44,887 nt of DNA from Heterotrichella gracilis. Its lineage: Eukaryota; Sar; Xanthophyceae; Tribonematales; Xanthonemataceae. Positions 1 through 10,310 of the stretch are shown here, one piece after another. Under the pieces are notes generated by a model that saw only the letters and a program-made list of their open reading frames with translations, had not been told where the DNA came from and searched no databases. The stretch covers positions 1 through 44,887 of the forward strand of contig JAULBX010026685.1 in NCBI GenBank assembly GCA_032358255.1. The letters are read 5' to 3'. The translations under genes were made by a program, and so were the position numbers. Position 1 is the stretch's first letter. Each line of letters begins with the position of its first letter.

Positions 1-600
1 GGGGTGTGGCCAGTCCTGTGTGCTGGTCAAGGGCTGCGGTAACTGTGCGATGAATTCCAAATTTATTAGGGCACTTGTTGTATTGTTGATACAGTATACA
101 GTATATGTGCTGTAATAGCCTTGGTGGTTAATCCATGCATATCACATTTCAATGCCGTAAAAGCCCACACTCGTCCTGATTTGATCTGAAATTCAATGCG
201 GACTTCTCTCGGCCACGCTACTCTTTTCACCTGGTGAGAAATTGCTCCAGGGCACCTAGCAGGTCATGATGCTTCCTAATCAAAACCCTAAATAGTGTTA
301 CTCAATCCGCAAGCAGTGCCGCACCAGGCAGTGCCGCACCAGCTCCTCGCAGGCTCCGAGCAAGTTTACCAAAACAAACATGTCGGACCCTTATTTAATT
401 AGCTTAGAAGCGTCCTCAAAAACCAAAAGCACCTTCCGCTCTGCCCATGGCCGTGTAACCAAACAGCCTTTGACCACCCTGGCTACAATGGATTAAATGC
501 AGCCGCTAGGTCAAAAAACCCACCCATGACTGCCACACTCTACGTGGAAAATATGTCCCTATATGTTTTTCCTACCGCTGGTGTGTGCCTTATTTCTTTC
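1..600. other. Unassigned flank, no gene seen
   Basis: No reading frame with recognisable protein similarity was found on either strand. The stretch lies downstream (3') of the minus-strand dehydrogenase gene. It contains a small direct duplication near 310-345 (GCAGTGCCGCACCAG repeated), and a short TACAGTATA-type repeat near 88-106. Neither can be given a function. Confidence 0.5.
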
Positions 601-619
601 CCGGGCAAGCCCACATCAC

Positions 620-965
620 CCTGTGGCACTGCGCGCATCCTCCCCCGTCCCACCCCCCCTTGCTGCGCCCCCCTTGGCTGCCTTCCCAAACAGCGCTTCC
701 CTAGTAGGGTTTGCCAGGATGTCGTTAGGGTCCTGCAAGCCGCATAGCCTACGCATTACCCTAAGGGGTAATCGCTGTCCCACCCTCGGTACCCAATTCC
801 ATGTCACACGTGCACGCTGTGCGCATCCTCCCCGATATGGGGTGTCCCACCCCCTGAATCTGACCCACCCTTCAGCGCTGCATCCCCAAACCGCGCCTCC
901 AGCACAGGGCTTGCCAGAATTGCCGCCAGGGTCTAGAAAGAGGTCCAGCGCCTTGAAAGTGGCTA
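620..965 (-). repeat. Two decayed copies of the GLDH last exon in its 3' flank
   Basis: On the minus strand, about 620-800 reads as a shortened version of the end of the GLDH protein. It has a WNW segment, then a DPNDILANP block and an EALFG-like tail, against DPNNILANP and EALFG in the genuine last exon (1009-1297). A second, more degraded copy lies at about 850-960. It retains the stretch equivalent to the ANP...ALFG codons, but its frame is broken. Both lie beyond the stop codon of the gene, in the same orientation, so they are tandem duplicates of the terminal exon and not a second gene. The nearer copy is the more decayed of the two. Confidence 0.75.
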
Positions 966-1008
966 CCCACCCTTGCGCAGGGTTTCCTGCTCTCAGCCCA
1001 ACACCACC

Positions 1009-4000
1009 TCACACCCTCTGCGCCCCCTTCCCCGTCCCGCTTTCTGCCGCGTCAGATCCCCCCTTGGGCGCCGCGTCCCCAAATAGCGCCTCCAGCATAG
1101 GATTTGCCAGGATGTTGTTAGGGTCCAGTAGGGTTCTGGCGGCCTGGAAGTCGCGCAGGGGGAATCGCTCCGCCAGCCGCGCCCGCTGCGCCTCTAATCG
1201 CTTTGGATCGGCGTCGGGCTCGATCTTGGCCCAGTGCCAGGTGGCGTTGTAGCGGGGCATGAGGTGGGTTTCCACAAGGGAGGCGTACTCGTGGAACCTG
1301 CAAGGGGTGGAAGAGGTAGGGTTTAGGGTTTCCAAGGGGTTTGAGGTTTAGGGTTTCCACAAGGGGCGTACTCGTGGAACCTGCAAAGGGTGGAGGGATT
1401 AGGGTTTAGGGTTTCACCAGGGAGGCGTTCTTTTACATCTGCGAGGGGTCTAGGGTTTAGGGTTTCAAACAAGGTGGCGTGTCCCTCGGAATCTGCAAAG
1501 GGGAAAAGGGTAGGGTTTGTGCACATGCAGGGCTGGCAGACTATAGCAGAAACCCCGTTACCCTTACCCCCAAACCCCAACATTACAGCCAGATACAGTG
1601 CATGCACATGCAACCACATTTACCAAAAGACAGGCCACCTCACGTACGCTTTGGTGATTGCCCCCCTTTGCTCCGGATCCTCAGGGAGGTACATGATGAT
1701 CCCCACCCACGAGTGCAGCGCCTCGCCAGGCGAAACAGCGCCAGGTCCAGGCGAAACAGCCTCCGTGCCAGGCGAAACAGGGCTCATCGGGCTTGAGCTC
1801 CCGCAGCTCCAGCGCTGCTCGATGGGGGGCGCAGCCGCCACCCCGTGCTTCTTGATCAGGGCGTACAAGTCATCCATGTAGCGCAGATCGGCGCCATTCG
1901 GGTGGCTGCAAAGGGTTGAAAAGCCGGCTTTAGTCTGACTGCTAATCTGGCTGTATTGCTGGAATGCATGTAACTATCCAAGTAAAATAGGGGTAGGGGC
2001 TGAGGGTTTCGGGCTGTAGGGTTTTGGCGACTGCAAATGAAAAGGGTGGAGAGGCTGGAGGTTAGTCTGTAGGGTTTGAGGCTATTTGACAAGTCATCCA
2101 TGTACCGCAGATTGGCGCCGCTTGGGCAGCTGCAAAGGGTGGGAAATGTGGAGGTTAGGGTTAGGGTTTGAGCTTGCGGGTTTAGGGCTTCCTGATCAGG
2201 GCGTACAAGTTGTCCATGTGGCGCAGATCAACGCTGATAGGGTGGGTGCATGGGAGGTGGAAAGGGGAATTCAAGGTCCCCACAGCAAACCCTAGACCAA
2301 ACCCTAAAACCCCACCTTAGGGTTCCGGTGGGGAAGGCCACCTCCAGCACCCACTGCTGCCCCCCGCAGTCAAACCCTAGCAGCTCGTCGCTGAACCCTA
2401 GCCGGTACCCCTCGCTGCGCCGCCAGTGCTCGGCATCGGCACGGTTCACCTGCAGATGGAGGGACACTGGTGGGGTTAGGGTTAATGTAGGGTATAGGGT
2501 TCATCTGCGTAGGGGGGTGGGGGGGGAAACAATGATAGGGTTAGGGTGTTCTAAGGTGCAAGGGGGTACATATTGACAGGGTTTATGTTCTTCTAGGGTA
2601 TTGGGCTCAGTGCATGTGGTGGTGGTGGTGCACATTTGCCCATTTTCCTTTCAAGCCAACTATTGAAACCCTAATCAAGGGTTCACGCGCACCTCTGCCA
2701 CCCAGGTTTTGTTCAGAGGGTCGATCCCCAGGAGCGCATCCCGGAGCTGCGTGCCCGACATCCCCGCCAATTCCTCCTCCGCCACCACCCCTTGCTTCCT
2801 TAGCAGGGCCCTGTAGGGTTCCAGCCTGTGTTCCTCCCCGTGAACCTGATCGGCCACCACCCCTTTACTCCCCTGGGCGGCAGCCAGCAGCTTGGCAGCC
2901 ACTGGAGTGTGGACCTCCTGCAGTGGGGGGTGGGGGATTTTGAGGGTTATGGGGTTTGGGGGTTTGCAGAAATGGGGGCTTGGAGGTACTAGCACTGCAT
3001 GTGGGAGGGTTGCACACCCATCACACCCACACACATCACCACTACCCAGTCATTACCTGCCAGCCACCAAAGCGTGCACCTCTTGAGGTGTGGGGGGGAG
3101 TGGGGGGGTAGGGTGTACGGGTCAGGGGAGTAGGGTTTGGTGTGAGCTAGGGTTTAGGGTACTGTCACCTCGCACCCAATACTACAGACCGCACGGCCGC
3201 AGAACGAATGAACGCACACAGGAACCGCCACATCACAGAAGATCAGAACCACCAGCGCCCACATCACCCACCATCACCGCTACACCACCACCACACCACA
3301 ATTGTCGGGTCACTCACCATGACAACAGAGCATACCATGGCGCCCCCCATCCTCCACCCACCTCACCCACCTCCACTGGGTCCTTAGTCACCACCACCAC
3401 CACCACCACCGAGTGAAATATACCCTACCAAAACCCCATAGTGCATTGTTTTAGTTAAGCACCAAATATGCTGGGAAAGACTTGAACTTTTAAAATCAGA
3501 TTCGCAATCTGGTACTCCATTCATTGAGGTACACCCACCCACTAAGCGCCCACCACCACCAGCACCACCAGCACCACCCCACCCACTTCCACTGGGTCAT
3601 TCGCCACCACCACCACCACCACCACTGAGCCAGTGAAAGATACCCCACCACCCACCACCACCACCCACCCCACCCACCTCCACAGGATCGTTCGTGACCA
3701 CCACCACCGCATCCGTGAAGGGAACCCACATGTAGCGCAGGTGGCGGTGGGTGGCAAGCCAGCTGGCGTGGTTTTGCCGCACAGTCTGCAGGAGTGGGGG
3801 GTGGGGGTCAAGGACAAGGGGCAGAGGGGTGGCGTGGGTGTGGTGCAGTGGGGGTTGGCGGGTGGGTAACAGCGTGTGGGTGAGGCGGGGGGGGCGTGTG
3901 GTGGTGGAGGGGGTTGAAATGTTTCTCGGTAGGGGAGGGCATGGGTTGTGGAAATCCTAGGGGGGAATTTAGTAGGGCTGAGCGCATATGCACCTTTCCA

Positions 4001-6463
4001 ACATCAGGTCCGACCCTTGCACGACCCTTGTCCGAACCAACCTCATCAGGCAATCCTACCGTACCTTCCGACTTCCAATAATTGTGTGCTTGCACTGCAG
4101 CCTGACACATTGTCACAAATCCCAAGGAAACCCATCCCAAACCCCCCCTGCAATTTTCCAACCTACACTTCTATTTAAACCCAATTCAAAACCCTAAGCG
4201 CACCTTCCGAATGGCCACAAATGTGTGCTCCAGCAGCTTGTGCGCAGGCACGCACTGCAACGTGACACGTGTCACCACCCCAAGGCACCCCAGCCCGACG
4301 CGTGCCAGGCGAAACAGCGCGGGGTTCTCCTGGGCCGACAGCTGGAGCTTACCCTTGCCTGGGGTAACCAGGGTGAGGCCCACCACCTGCTCGTCCACTG
4401 GGGGGATGGTGGCGCCGGTGCCGTGCGCGCTCACCTGGGGTGGTGGGTGGTGAGGTGGGAGGTGGGTGGGTGGGTGGGTGGGGGGTGGCAAGGGTAAGGT
4501 GCGATTATATGTTTTTGCTGAGTATGGCAAGGATACGGTGCTGTTACATGTCAAAAGCTTATTTCTATGAGCTTACTTCCATCAATACATCCGCTGTCAA
4601 ACCACACCAATTACCCCAAGAAAAGCACCCCGCAGCCCGCACAGGCACCGGCAGTGGCCGCACACCCTCCCACCACCCACAACACCACCACCTCCACCCC
4701 CATCCCCACCCACCTGAATGAACCCTCCAATGGTTTGTTCCCGGATTGATGCGTAGTTCTGAAGGGTGAGGCCGTGCTCTCGCAGCCTGTCAGCCACCTG
4801 CAGGCGCATGGGCAGAATAGGGTTTAGGGTTCTGTATTAGGGTTTAGAATTAGGGTTTTGGAGGGCGAGGCTGTGCTCTCGCAGCCGGTCAGCAACCTGC
4901 AGGCGCATGGGCAGTATAGGGTTTAGGGTTCTGGGTCAGGGTTTAGGGTTTGTAGGAGCCCCTGAGCCCATGCTCTGACCATGAAATGAAAGCCCAGACC
5001 ACTACGATTGGGCGACAGCCAGATGCCCACCCATGATGTGCGCGGCCCAAAACCCTAATCCCTACCCTCCAAAACCCTACCTCCTGCACCCGCGCCCCCG
5101 CCTGCACCGTGACCTGTCCCTTGGCCTCATCAATCTCTATAATGTCATCAAGCAGCGCCAGGCTGACCATGGAGTGGGGGCTGAGGCCGATGCCATTGGG
5201 GGAAAGGGCGGATCCCATGCAGCGCAGCCGCTCACCTGCATGAGCGGTAGGTGTTTTGCAGCCACCACCCACTCCTTGCTTTCAGGCTGGTGCTGACGCT
5301 TGGGGTGGGCGGAGTGGGTACTGAGCCACACAAATTTCAGTGCAGCCTCTCCCCCCCCCTCCATCCCCCACCACCCGACCATAACCATGCACAGGACAAC
5401 GCTACCTCCACCCCCAATCACACCCCACACCCCACCTCTCGAATTGGCGGCAGCCACCACCCTCTCAACCTGCTCCTCGCTCTCGGGCTGGTACAGGCGC
5501 TGGGGGTGGGCGGAGTGGGTACCGGACCAGTTTTCCAGGGACGCGTCCAGCGTCACCGGCATCCCCAGGTGCGGCGCCAGGGATGCGTGCTCGAGAATCC
5601 CGCGGTAGTAAGAAAACCCCGCTGCAATTAGGCAGGCGCCTGTGGGGCAGGGGGTGGGGGGTGAGGGTAGGGATGCATATTATATATATTCTTGAGGGCG
5701 AACCCAGGGAGGGGTGCACTCAACAATCCTGCGGTCATAGGAGAAGCTGGTTGTGAGGAGGCAGACACCTGTGTGGGTGTGTGGGTTTGTGTGTGGAGAG
5801 GATCTGGGACCAGTCCGCCCCAGGGATCGTGCACATGGTTTGACAAGGGCACCAGAGTGTGCGTGTGTGTTGCCACGGCTCAGCAATAGATTGGAATCAT
5901 GGTTGTGGCACAACTGCCCGGAGGCATTGCCAATCCGTAACTTAAAGAAACATCACCGCCGCAACAACCACAACCACATACATGCATGATACTGTGAAAC
6001 ATCACCATGCCTGTGAAAGATATGTTTTTTGACCATATGAAATGCGATGCAGGACGCCACCCACCACTAAACCTTAAACCTTAAACCCTAAAACTGTGCA
6101 TCGCATTCGCAATTTCATTCGCAATCTAAGCCCTTTTTGACGTTTTAACCTTACCAACAGGGGCATGAGGTGTAGGGACTTAGGTTTTGGTAAGGGTTCC
6201 TGCCACGCGCCTGCTGTGAAGTACATGGGTATGCGCGACTTTGGGCCCTCGGCTTCGGCAGCGGGGCCCTCTGGGGCAAGGAAAACCCTTTTGCGGGGTT
6301 TGGCACTGAATCCCCTCAGCTGCTGGGGGTGTGGCTTTGCCGGGGTTTGGGGGAGGTTCCGCAGCCACTGGTGGGGGGTGGGGGTGGCTGTGGGGGGTGC
6401 GGTGGGGGGTGGGGGGTGCAGCTGGTGGAGCAACACCTTGCCAAAGCGCTGCCGCCACGCCAT
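1009..6463 (-). CDS. GLDH: L-galactono-1,4-lactone dehydrogenase (mitochondrial, ascorbate synthesis)
   Basis: Oxidises L-galactono-1,4-lactone to ascorbate, passing electrons to cytochrome c. In plants it sits at the mitochondrial inner membrane and also helps assemble complex I. Exons read on the minus strand: 6463-6155 (provisional), 5639-5436, 5235-5081, 4797-4714, 4434-4204, 3785-3678, 2917-2693, 2449-2316, 1905-1639, 1297-1009 (stop TGA). Phases agree from exon 2 to exon 10. Family hallmarks in order: NWSGTHS near the mature N-terminus; the FAD-domain run SALSPNGIGLS; VTVQAGARVQE; GLTLQNYASIREQ; SAHGTGATIPPVDEQVV; GFDCGGQQW; PIEQRW (an ExR pair linked to catalysis in this family); SWVGIIMYLP; HWAKIE; DPNNILANP. 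Exon 1 encodes a basic, Pro-rich leader starting MAWRQRF, consistent with mitochondrial import. Its only good donor (TTG|GTAAGG) is phase 0, while exon 2 needs phase 1, so a small exon or another start is missing from this model. Exon 9 carries a short SPG-repeat insertion. Confidence 0.92.
1355..1516 (-). repeat. Three extra copies of the exon-10 acceptor edge in GLDH intron 9
   Basis: The genuine exon-10 start and acceptor region (about 1270-1330) is followed on the plus strand by three further versions at about 1355-1410, 1412-1462 and 1463-1516. Each has the TCCACAAGGG...GGAACCTGCAAAGGG core and each is separated by GGGTTTAGGGTT. Similarity falls with distance from the real exon. The CTGCAAAGGG block is the complement of the acceptor CAG, so copies also duplicate potential acceptor sites. 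Confidence 0.85.
1724..1782 (-). repeat. In-frame minirepeat inside GLDH exon 9
   Basis: Three imperfect copies of CCAGGCGAAACAG (plus strand) lie in a row, encoding an SPGT/SPGP/SPGE-type repeat in the protein just before the conserved SWVGIIMYLP block. Plant homologues have a variable acidic linker at this position, so the repeat probably expands a tolerant loop. Confidence 0.7.
2091..2264 (-). repeat. Two extra copies of the exon-9 acceptor edge in GLDH intron 8
   Basis: The genuine exon-9 start (about 1852-1920) carries the codons for ADLRYMDDLYALIKK. Copies at about 2091-2145 and 2188-2264 repeat the GTCATCCATGTACCGCAGAT-like core. The first also retains the CTGCAAAGGGTGG acceptor region, and the second extends further into the exon (GATCAGGGCGTACAAG). 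GGGTTAGGGTT-type tracts separate them. Confidence 0.85.
3058..3110 (-). repeat. Extra copy of the GLDH exon-7 acceptor edge
   Basis: The stretch CAGCCACCAAAGCGTGCACC followed by TCTTGAGG-TGTGGGGG matches the genuine exon-7 beginning at about 2895-2935 (CAGCCACTGGAGTGTGGACC, then TCCTGCAG). The copy lies about 160 bp into the intron and has lost the acceptor AG. Confidence 0.65.
3366..3626 (-). repeat. Two extra copies of the GLDH exon-6 donor edge
   Basis: The end of exon 6 (VVVVTNDPVE, then donor GTGGGT, at about 3670-3712) is repeated at about 3566-3626 and 3366-3412. Each copy has an expanded CCACCACCACCACC run (Val codons on the minus strand) followed by a version of the NDPVE codons and a GTGGGT-like donor. 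The trinucleotide run differs in length between copies, suggesting slippage on top of block duplication. Confidence 0.8.
4855..4930 (-). repeat. Extra copy of the GLDH exon-4 acceptor edge
   Basis: GAGGCTGTGCTCTCGCAGCC, GTCAGCAACC and TGCAGGCGCATGGGCAGTAT here repeat the genuine exon-4 start at about 4770-4825, including the CTGCAG acceptor and the flanking GGGTTTAGGGTTCTG tract. Similarity over about 60 bp is high, so this is a recent duplication and could work as an alternative acceptor. Confidence 0.85.
5250..5340 (-). repeat. Extra partial copy of GLDH exon 2 in intron 2
   Basis: On the minus strand this reads STHSAHPKRQHQPESKE, against the genuine exon-2 GTHSAHPQRLYQPESEE (about 5448-5530). 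It is open over that stretch but lacks the rest of the exon and is flanked by normal intron sequence, so it is a duplicated exon fragment. Confidence 0.85.
5690..5785 (-). repeat. Extra copy of the GLDH exon-2 acceptor edge in intron 1
   Basis: CACAGGTGTCTGCCTCCTCA and the following bases on the minus strand match the genuine CACAGGCGCCTGCCTAATTG (about 5575-5645) with scattered substitutions. The translated copy (GVCLLTTSFSYDRRI) resembles the real exon (GACLIAAGFSYYRGI). It keeps a CACAG acceptor and so could compete with it. Confidence 0.75.
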
Positions 6464-6475
6464 GGTGGGTGGCAA

Positions 6476-7899
6476 TTTGGCAGCTGCTTATTCACTGCGG
6501 GAAGCGCTGCAAACAGGATACGTTGATATGGGTGATGCAGAATGTGGTGAAGGAATATTGGTAAGGGTGCGTTGCCGCAGCACTTGTGCAACAAGGCACA
6601 CAGAGGTGGGGCATTGGCTACGGGGTGGATTTCTTTAAGCATTAACTACAACGCCAATCAAAACCAGTACTGCGTTTGTGGTTTCTAGACACAATGCAAG
6701 CATATGCATGCATGCATCTGCATGTGGCACTGCGAGCATATCTTTCTAGATGCCCAGAAACTGGACAGATACAAGGCCTGCCGAGGGGCGCATTCCACGT
6801 GTTTACTTGGCTGTGCCTATATGCAAGATACTATATGACTACGGTGCTGGACGTGCATGCAATGACAATGTGTGGCCACAGGCTTACCTCCTCACCAAAA
6901 CCGGGTTGGCGCCAAACCTTCGTCCAGTCCTCGATAAGTGGCTGCGTATAGTCGATGCAGCTACCAAGCGCTACGAGGAAGGGTGGTTGAGGGGTTGTGG
7001 GCGATATTTATTGGGAACATGTAGGTGGTGGTGTTGTGAGAAATGTGGCATGCCAGACAGGGTTTGTGCCCGCGCCTGTCTCGATACAGGTGTTGGAATC
7101 CATGCGACAAGGGTTAGCCAGGAGGTGTTGTGCGGCACAAAGGAAGTGGTTGCTTCAAGAGTTGAACGTGAGCAATAAAAGCAACAGGCATTGTATACTC
7201 CCCTGGGCTAGTCAAATCCCCCCCCTGAGGTCCACAGATCACCAGGGCACCCCAAAAAAAGCCCAGTACCAAGAGTACTCACCCAAGCCTACAGAATATT
7301 TTCATTGGCACAGACAGCAGCTGTTCAGTACTGTAGCAGCCAGGGTGACAGGGGTTGCCATGCGTGTGGCCAAGTGAGAATTACCCAGTACCAGTCGCCA
7401 CTCGCCAGGCAGCCCTGTCTATTACAGGGCGCTACCAAACGCTACCATGACATATAATAATTGATTTATGTATTTCTGGTCAGTAAGGTCCCCCTTGCGT
7501 GTGGGCCACTGGGCACCTGGTCTGCCAGTGGTCACCCAATAAACCCTGAACCCTAAACCCTAAACCCCCCAATGCTGCGCGTGGAGCAGTGCCACACCCC
7601 TCAGGTGGTTACAGGAAGCTGGCTGGTTTGTTAAGGGTTTATTGTGCCCTTTGGAGCTTGGCAAAGGCTATGTTTACAGTAAGTTGGGCACTGCGCGTTA
7701 GGTCAGGCGTGGGGGTGCAGTCCCCGACCATGTATTCATGTTCTCAACGTAAATCATGCGGTATTCACCTTCCCCGCACGGTGCCACTAGGGTGGGTTTT
7801 ATCCACACAAAATACAGGTGGGTTTTGTTTTGTCAACTAAGTGGGAGCAAGTGGTAATGCACCACAATGTGCACCCATTATTTATTTTTGCAACTAGTG
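6476..7899. other. Unassigned region upstream of GLDH
   Basis: Open frames exist on the plus strand at about 6676-6951 and 6750-7178, but none resembles a known family and none has a convincing splice structure. The first few hundred bases presumably hold the GLDH promoter. CCCTAAACCCTAAACCC occurs near 7550-7567, and a CATATGCATGCATGCAT run near 6698-6715. Confidence 0.4.
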
Positions 7900-8565
7900 G
7901 GAAAATTGGTCATAGGAAAGTAGCATCCAAAAGACGATCATAGGAGGGGGGCAGGCTGCAACTACATAGAGTATAAACCCCTTGCCTTGTAATCTGTGGG
8001 CCATGTCACGTACTATTTGTGGCAGGAAATAGGGGGGAAATAGGGCTGGTTTCAGAAATGGACACCAGTGTGGCAATCACAGTCAAAAAGCCTGCAACCG
8101 CCCGTGATGGTACGAATGAAATCTGGAGACTGGACGCTAGTACACTTAGTGAAGTGTTTCAAATATGGTTCATTTGAATGGACTCTGCAAGGTACATTTG
8201 AAGTTGGTCATATTGGAAAATCTGGTGATAGGAACATAGCAATTGAAGGGACAATCATAGGAGGGCTACAGGCTGCAACTATACCTCCCTTGCCTCGCAA
8301 AGTGTGGGCCACAAAGCCATGTCACGTACTGTTTGATGCAGGGAAAATTTGGGGGGAATTGGGCTGGTGAAACGAAAATCAGTGTGGCGAACACTTTCAA
8401 AATATTGTACCCTACAACCGCCTGTCACTGTAAGAATGAATTGTGGAAAATGAAACGCTAGTACGCTTAGTATAGTGCTCAAAATACGGTTCTTTTGAAT
8501 GGACTGCTTTAAGTTGCATTTGAATATGTTCATGTCAGAATCTGGTCACGTTCAAAAAGCCCAAT
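7900..8565. repeat. Tandem repeat, two ~318-bp units plus partial third
   Basis: Anchors recur at a spacing of 317-321 bp: AATCATAGGAGG-type blocks (7936 and 8253), GGCTGCAACT (7954 and 8271), TGGGCCA with CATGTCACGTACT, ACAACCGCC, and TTTGAATGGACT (8173 and 8494). A third partial unit runs to about 8565. The units differ by scattered substitutions and small indels. No open frame spans a unit. Noncoding satellite or a decayed tandemly duplicated element. Confidence 0.85.
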
Positions 8566-8730
8566 CGAGCTTGCAAGCAATAAGTTGCAGCAAATTGGGC
8601 GAGGTAAAGTGGGTAGCTTGATGTCGGTCAATCGCTGTTGTGCGTTCTGAAGGTGGGTGCTGTTCGTCTACTGCATGTAGGTTGCTGGTGAGAAGGCACA
8701 GCTAGGGAGTCGGGATGACACTGAACAGGA

Positions 8731-8905
8731 CCTCCCTGGCGGACAAGGGGTGCGCGCAAACTTGTACAAACTCGCCTCATCTACCCCATCGCCAAAGGCC
8801 TCTAGGGCTAGTGCGGGGCCTCCCTGGCGGACAAGGGGTGCGTGCAAATCTGCGCAAATCCATCCCCATCACTAAAGCCCCCTAGGGCTAGTGCTAGGCT
8901 GGATC
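8731..8905. repeat. 88-bp tandem duplication
   Basis: CCTCCCTGGCGGACAAGGGG begins at 8731 and again at 8819. The matches continue through GCGTGCAAA-like, CCCCATC and CTAGGGCTAGTGC blocks. The duplication sits at the 3' end of the minus-strand Ser/Pro-rich pseudogene copy. Confidence 0.85.
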
Positions 8906-8919
8906 CATCGTGCCAGCAT

Positions 8920-10310
8920 TTACTCCTGCTCCTCGTCGGTGTTGCGGCGGGAGGCGGGATTGGGAGCCGCCTTGTTGTCGTAGCAGCGCACAGTCAGGTG
9001 GATGACATTGCTGGGCTGCTTCTGCAGGGTGCCGGTGGTCCAGCAGGCCACGTGCACACCACCAGGGGGAAGACTTCTTCCGGCCTGACGCGCATGGCAG
9101 GGGACATCGCCAACTTGGGCCTGAGCATGGATGCCAGGATTTCTTCGAAGCTCCGCCCCTTGCACTCCTCATGTGATGCAGCTTCGTCACCAAGAAGGCT
9201 TGGGGTACATGGGGATGAAGACACTGATGGGGACGCCACTGGGGTGGGTGGCTGGCGCCTGGGCTCCCCATTAGGGCCCACGTCACTGATGGCAAACTGC
9301 GTTGATGTGGATAGCGGACTGGAGGGGCTGTTGGGGGTGATGGGGCGTGGGATGGCCACGGGCGAGGAGGCAGGAGATTGGGAAGAGGACGCCACACGAG
9401 CCGGGGATGCCGTTGCTGCACCTGTGTGGGACAGTAACTGATTTAGCGAGCAGAGCACTGTAATTACTGCGCAAACCTGTCTCATGAACAGGTGAAGGGG
9501 GAGTATAAATAATTAGCAAGAGAAGGGCAGGGGGAAGCTCGCAAAGGGATATAGCAAGAGAACGACAGGGGTATTGGTTTCCATTATCTCCCTTACCTTC
9601 CTGGTCCACCAGGCTGTGGTGGTGGTGCTGTGTCGAGCCGCCGTAGTACCACCGCTGGTCCCATCTGTACAGCAAGGCTTCCTCTTCTGTGCCTCCTTCG
9701 ATGGGTGACTCCAGGCTGTAGGTCCTGCCTGGTGAAGCCCCCACAATGCGTCCCAGGGAGCGCAGGGCTGGAGCCAATGGTTCTCAAGGAGGAGAAGCCG
9801 CGCTGGAAGGTGGCCAGTCTCGTCGCTCCCTGCAAAGCCACCACACCCTGCGTTAGGGTCTGCGGCACTATAGTTTGCACAGGTAAATCCTTTGCAGTTG
9901 CAGAGACAGTCGATAGCAGCAGGGGAGTGGAGAGCAACACAGTAGACAACATAACAGGACTTCAAACCTTTCAAACTAGGTTGGTAGTAGTTAGACTAGC
10001 AAACGGTGGCAACGCTGTATATACATTGGTACAGCATAGGTTCAACCACATTTATCTGTGAACAAAATGTTGGCAGGCGTTTCTATTTGCAGCTGGGTGG
10101 ACTGTGCCAAGCTGTGCTGGACATGCTTGCATATATGCATGCATTGCACCCAGCAACACAGGAGCAGCTCACCAAAGGAAACCGAGGCGCAGTGCCTGGT
10201 GATGTAGTGGAGGTGAGCATTCCCATTGCTCCCGATCCACTTGAAAGTGAGCTGGCGCTGGCTACCACAGCGATGACTAACCCATCCCGGGGCTGGGTGG
10301 GTCCGCCATG
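8920..10310 (-). pseudogene. Decayed copy of the Ser/Pro-rich gene at 19.4-21.3 kb
   Basis: Same orientation and exon layout as the copy at 19398-21305. An exon ends at about 10173 (CCTTTG|GTGAGC). A second corresponds to 9829-9597 (acceptor TTTGCAG, donor GAAG|GTAAGG). A third starts at 9421 (CACAG|GTGCAG). Shared peptides include SPGRTYS with WDQRWYYGG (SPGRSF and WDERWYGG in the other copy) and AIPRPITPNSPSSP (AIPRPITPTTPSSP). The reading frame shifts within the second exon (near 9775) and again in the third (near 9050), where the conserved C-terminal block appears in a different frame. Splice sites have outlived the frame, which argues for a pseudogene. An alternative is a functional gene with extra short introns that I cannot resolve. 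The function of the family is unknown. Confidence 0.5.

Noticed and set aside
563..1252. Long plus-strand open frame over the GLDH last exon
   Set aside because: It lies opposite the genuine minus-strand exon and its decayed copies, is Pro-rich from CCC-type codons, and has no domain.
6676..7377. Possible plus-strand gene (frames at 6750-7178 and 6997-7377)
   Set aside because: No family resemblance, frames do not join with convincing splice phases, and composition looks like intergenic DNA.
7545..7568. Internal telomere or chromosome-fusion scar
   Set aside because: CCCTAAA tracts here and elsewhere are only two to three units long and occur mainly inside introns, so a true telomere or fusion point is not supported.
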